This document shows, one piece after another, positions 9,245-11,802 of a DNA stretch of 11,802 bases; position 1 is the stretch's first letter, and each line of letters starts with the position of its first letter. The translations under genes and the position numbers were made by a program. The notes under the pieces were generated by a model. It was not told the origin of the DNA. It was given only the letters and a program-made list of their open reading frames with translations, and ran no database searches. Source of the stretch: Chrysomallon squamiferum (Eukaryota; Mollusca; Gastropoda; Neomphalida; Peltospiridae); contig CM022672.1 of the NCBI GenBank assembly GCA_012295275.1, positions 32,376,087-32,387,888 of the forward strand, read 5' to 3'.

Positions 9245-9595
9245 AGTTATTATAGATACAGGATAAACAATACACGACTAAATCAGACATAGATATTGGA
9301 TAAGCAATACAACGACTAAAACAGACGTAGATATAGGATACGCATCAAACAACTAAAAGATGTAGATATAGGATAAACAATACACAGCTAAAACTGAAAC
9401 AGAATAGGATAAAAAATACTTAGCTAAAATAGACGTAAATATAGGATAAACAGTACATATCTCAAACAGACATAGATATAGGATAAACAAAATACAGCTA
9501 AAACAGATGTAGCTATAGCATAAACAATATATAGCTCAAACAGACGTAGATTTAGGATAAACAATACACGACTAAAACAGACGTACATATCTTAG
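9245..9595. repeat. 37-bp minisatellite, about nine copies
   Basis: The core GATATAGGATAAACAATACA recurs with its GGATAA (or GGATAC/GCATAA) anchor at 9261, 9298, 9336, 9371, 9407, 9444, 9481, 9518 and 9555. Spacings are 37, 38, 35, 36, 37, 37, 37 and 37. The rest of each unit reads CGACTAAAACAGACGTA or an AGCTAAAACAGACGTA variant. The last four periods are exactly 37, while the earlier copies carry small indels. No protein or RNA gene is evident in it. Confidence 0.92.
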
Positions 9596-9603
9596 TTCAC
9601 ATG

Positions 9604-9630
9604 CGTGTGTGTGTGTGTGTGTGTGTGTGT
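9604..9630. repeat. GT dinucleotide microsatellite
   Basis: About 13 GT units just after the minisatellite. Confidence 0.95.
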
Positions 9631-10116
9631 TGGTGAATTTTGATGAATATTATTTCATTGCAGAATTGTAGCTATTGATTTACCCTTGTCGTTTAAATTA
9701 AGAAATAATTTTTATCATATCTGAGGCAATCCTTCTTATTTTAAATATGAATACAAAAGCAACAGAACAGGAACAAGTCAAAAAGAAATTTAGGAAATTA
9801 GTGTTCGTGTTTTTGTCAAAGATTCGTCATTTTCCATCTGAGTTCTTTGTAAACACATCAGGGATGGTGACCAACCTTAAAAGAAACAAAACAAAACAAA
9901 TTAATATAAATAAAAAGATTACAATATTATTATTCAGGGTTCGTACACCTCGGGCTGTCAAAATTTCCATAACTTTTCCAAAACTTTCCATAGCCCACAA
10001 ATCCAAATTTTCAAAACCATTTCCAAGCAAACTCAATCACAACAAAGTGTGTTTTGCAGCTTTCAGCCTTTTGCCTTGACTGAGTTGCATAATATACATG
10101 TAGAATTATTAGTAAT

Positions 10117-10134
10117 AAAAAAAAAAAAAAAAAA
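10117..10134. repeat. Poly(A) run
   Basis: Eighteen consecutive A inside the inverted-repeat element. No retroposon body could be recognised upstream of it. Confidence 0.8.
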
Positions 10135-10239
10135 TGCAATTTATTTTCGCACTTTAAAACGGTTTTATTCTTGGTATGGACATGACTATAATGATACTTA
10201 AGACAGATCTGCAGAAAATAAAAAATAAAACTAACGCTA

Positions 10240-10320
10240 AGGGGCCGTTCAAACGTTGTCAAAATTAAACACCCACCCGACCCTTGTAACGCTAGACTAT
10301 ACAAAATATAAGGTGACGCT
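10240..10320. mobile_element. Possible nested transposon-end fragment
   Basis: GGGGCCGTTCAAACGTTGTC is followed by ACACCCACCCGACCCTTG and TAACGCTAGACTATACAAAA. The combination of GGGGCCGTTCA, a run of ACCC words and TTGTAACGC resembles the end of a short inverted-repeat element widespread in invertebrates. This is from memory and inexact. It stands out as a GC-richer island within the larger element. No matching opposite end was found. Confidence 0.3.
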
Positions 10321-11037
10321 CGAAGATATCTCCTCCAACACACAGACGTGCGGGTTTTCACTTGATCTCCATTTAAATACAATGTGAAAAATTCAAATTG
10401 GTGTATCAAAGCATTTCACCTGCATATATAATTGTGATGGGTTTACATTTATCTGTAAAAACCAACATTAAGGTATTTTTCAGAAAATAACTCGCAACTG
10501 TTTTTTTCTTTTCGGAGGGGGCGGTTTATAAGAAGCCTTGTTTATTTCTGTCTTAAATTCCAAAACCAAACAAACACGTGTAATCGTAAATAGTAGCTAC
10601 TTAATGAGTTAAATATATATATTACATGTTTCTTAGGAATATACTATTATAAACAAAAACAAGTCTATTAACGAACAATTCATCCAGAAAAGTCGCTAAT
10701 AAAAACAAACAATAAAAAAGAATAAAAAAACAACATTAAAAACGGATACACATTTGACCACTGGACCGCTTGCTAGGCTATAACAGCGCTTCATTATATT
10801 GGTGTTGGGTCGGGGTTAAATATTAGTGAGAAAAACGAGTTTTTCATACATTTTCTTTATGGCAAGGATATACTTTTCCAAAACTTTTCCATAGCCAAGG
10901 TAACAAAACCTGATTTTTCAAAACTTTCAAGGTCCTGGAAATTTCCAAAACATACCAAGAATTTCCAAAACGCATACGAACCCTGATTATTACTATTATT
11001 GTTGTTGTTGTTATTATTATTATTATCACGTTAATAC

Positions 11038-11662
<625 letters not shown>

Positions 11663-11802
11663 ATGTTTCCAAGTCATATTTCAGCGTGTAAATGTTGCTG
11701 GTCGTGCCAGCGACTTCTAAACGACAATGCCAGTCTGTGACATCCTCACGACGAACTTTGTAGATCCTCAGACTGTACGCCTTTAGCTGTGTGTAGCTGT
11801 CA
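11663..11802 (-). CDS. Partial exon: immunoglobulin-like domain, C-terminal strands
   Basis: The minus strand is open from the window edge to a donor reading ACAT|GTAAGATT, with the GT at 11662-11661. The codon frame starts at 11801 and gives 46 residues plus one base, so the exon ends in phase 1. The residues fit the last strands of an Ig fold. Strand E is AYSLRIYKV, followed by a charged turn RREDVTD. Strand F is WHCRLEV, where the cysteine would be the second of the canonical disulphide pair and W replaces the usual tyrosine two residues before it. An AGTTSN loop and a G-strand-like stretch IYTLKYDLE follow. A phase-1 intron just after an Ig domain is typical of animal Ig-superfamily genes. 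The first half of the domain, with its cysteine and core tryptophan, must lie beyond the window, so the full fold cannot be checked. Codon use is more GC-rich than the surroundings, as expected for coding DNA. Likely an extracellular or receptor-type protein, by inference. No specific gene is recognised. Confidence 0.72.

Larger units (their letters stand above)
9935..10985. mobile_element. Non-autonomous DNA-transposon-like element with terminal inverted repeats
   Basis: CAGGGTTCGTA at 9935-9945 is matched exactly by its reverse complement at 10975-10985, bounding 1,051 bp. Both ends carry strings of TTTTCCAAAA-type words, that is TGGAAA on the other strand. A 24/25-base stretch, identical apart from one indel, occurs in direct orientation near both ends (9972-9995 and 10872-10896). 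The flanks are ATTATTATT on the left and ATTATTACT on the right, eight of nine identical. That could be a target duplication or simply the AT-repeat context. The inside has no transposase, so the element would depend on another. Termini of this CAGGGTTCGTAC/TGGAAA type occur in repeat elements of many animals and are often grouped with hAT-like elements. I cannot confirm the superfamily. Confidence 0.68.

Noticed and set aside
9747-10079. 110-codon plus-strand open frame
   Set aside because: It crosses the left boundary of the inverted-repeat element and its second half is the TTTTCCAAAA-type arm. No protein family pattern was seen.
10011-10409. 132-codon minus-strand open frame
   Set aside because: It lies wholly inside the inverted-repeat element, includes a Phe run from the poly(A) tract, and shows no domain pattern. 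Chance reading is most likely.
10505-10532. GGGGGCGG followed by TTTATAAG as a GC-box and TATA promoter
   Set aside because: It lies within the transposon-like element, has no transcript or open frame downstream, and short matches of this kind are expected by chance.

Overview
The window looks like animal intronic DNA. It is strongly AT-rich, has no long open reading frames, and carries many di-, tri- and tetranucleotide microsatellites (AAT/TTA, CA, GA, AAAT) plus decayed DNA transposons and minisatellites. There is no operon structure, no ribosome binding sites and no recognisable rRNA or tRNA. This texture fits a large invertebrate genome. A cephalopod mollusc such as octopus is my best guess, but that is an inference from texture, not from a diagnostic gene.

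Coding content is small and lies on the minus strand. At the right edge (11663-11802) is the 3' part of an exon whose 46 codons show the E-F-G strand pattern of an immunoglobulin-like domain; it ends at a good GTAAG donor in phase 1. Far to the left (1324-1469) is a second minus-strand exon that starts in the matching phase after a pyrimidine-rich TGTAG acceptor. It encodes 48 further residues with three cysteines. If the two are joined directly, one intron of about 10.2 kb (1470-11662) holds almost everything else. The left exon may instead be terminal, running on to a TAA at 1276-1278.

Inside that intron, left to right: a decayed pogo/Tigger-type transposase (about 2200-3040, plus strand, several frames and stops); unremarkable AT-rich DNA (3210-4750); a dense block of A-tracts and AAT/TTA repeats with a diverged tandem duplication (4755-5530); a CpG-rich, GC-rich patch (about 5861-6120); more AAT repeats including a hairpin-prone AAT/TTA pair (6187-6972); a TTAGGG-like patch (7060-7123); cryptically simple DNA (7125-7510); about 1.5 kb of long-period degenerate repeats with CCTAA-like motifs pointing the other way (7743-9240); a clean 37-bp minisatellite of nine copies (about 9245-9595); and an 1,051-bp element with 11-bp perfect terminal inverted repeats (9935-10985) containing what looks like a fragment of another element. 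A long AC/AG compound microsatellite follows (11040-11146).

I see no intact multi-gene system. The most interesting material is the candidate Ig-domain gene with an unfamiliar downstream exon, the CpG island within the intron, the inverted-repeat element, and the opposed telomere-like patches.
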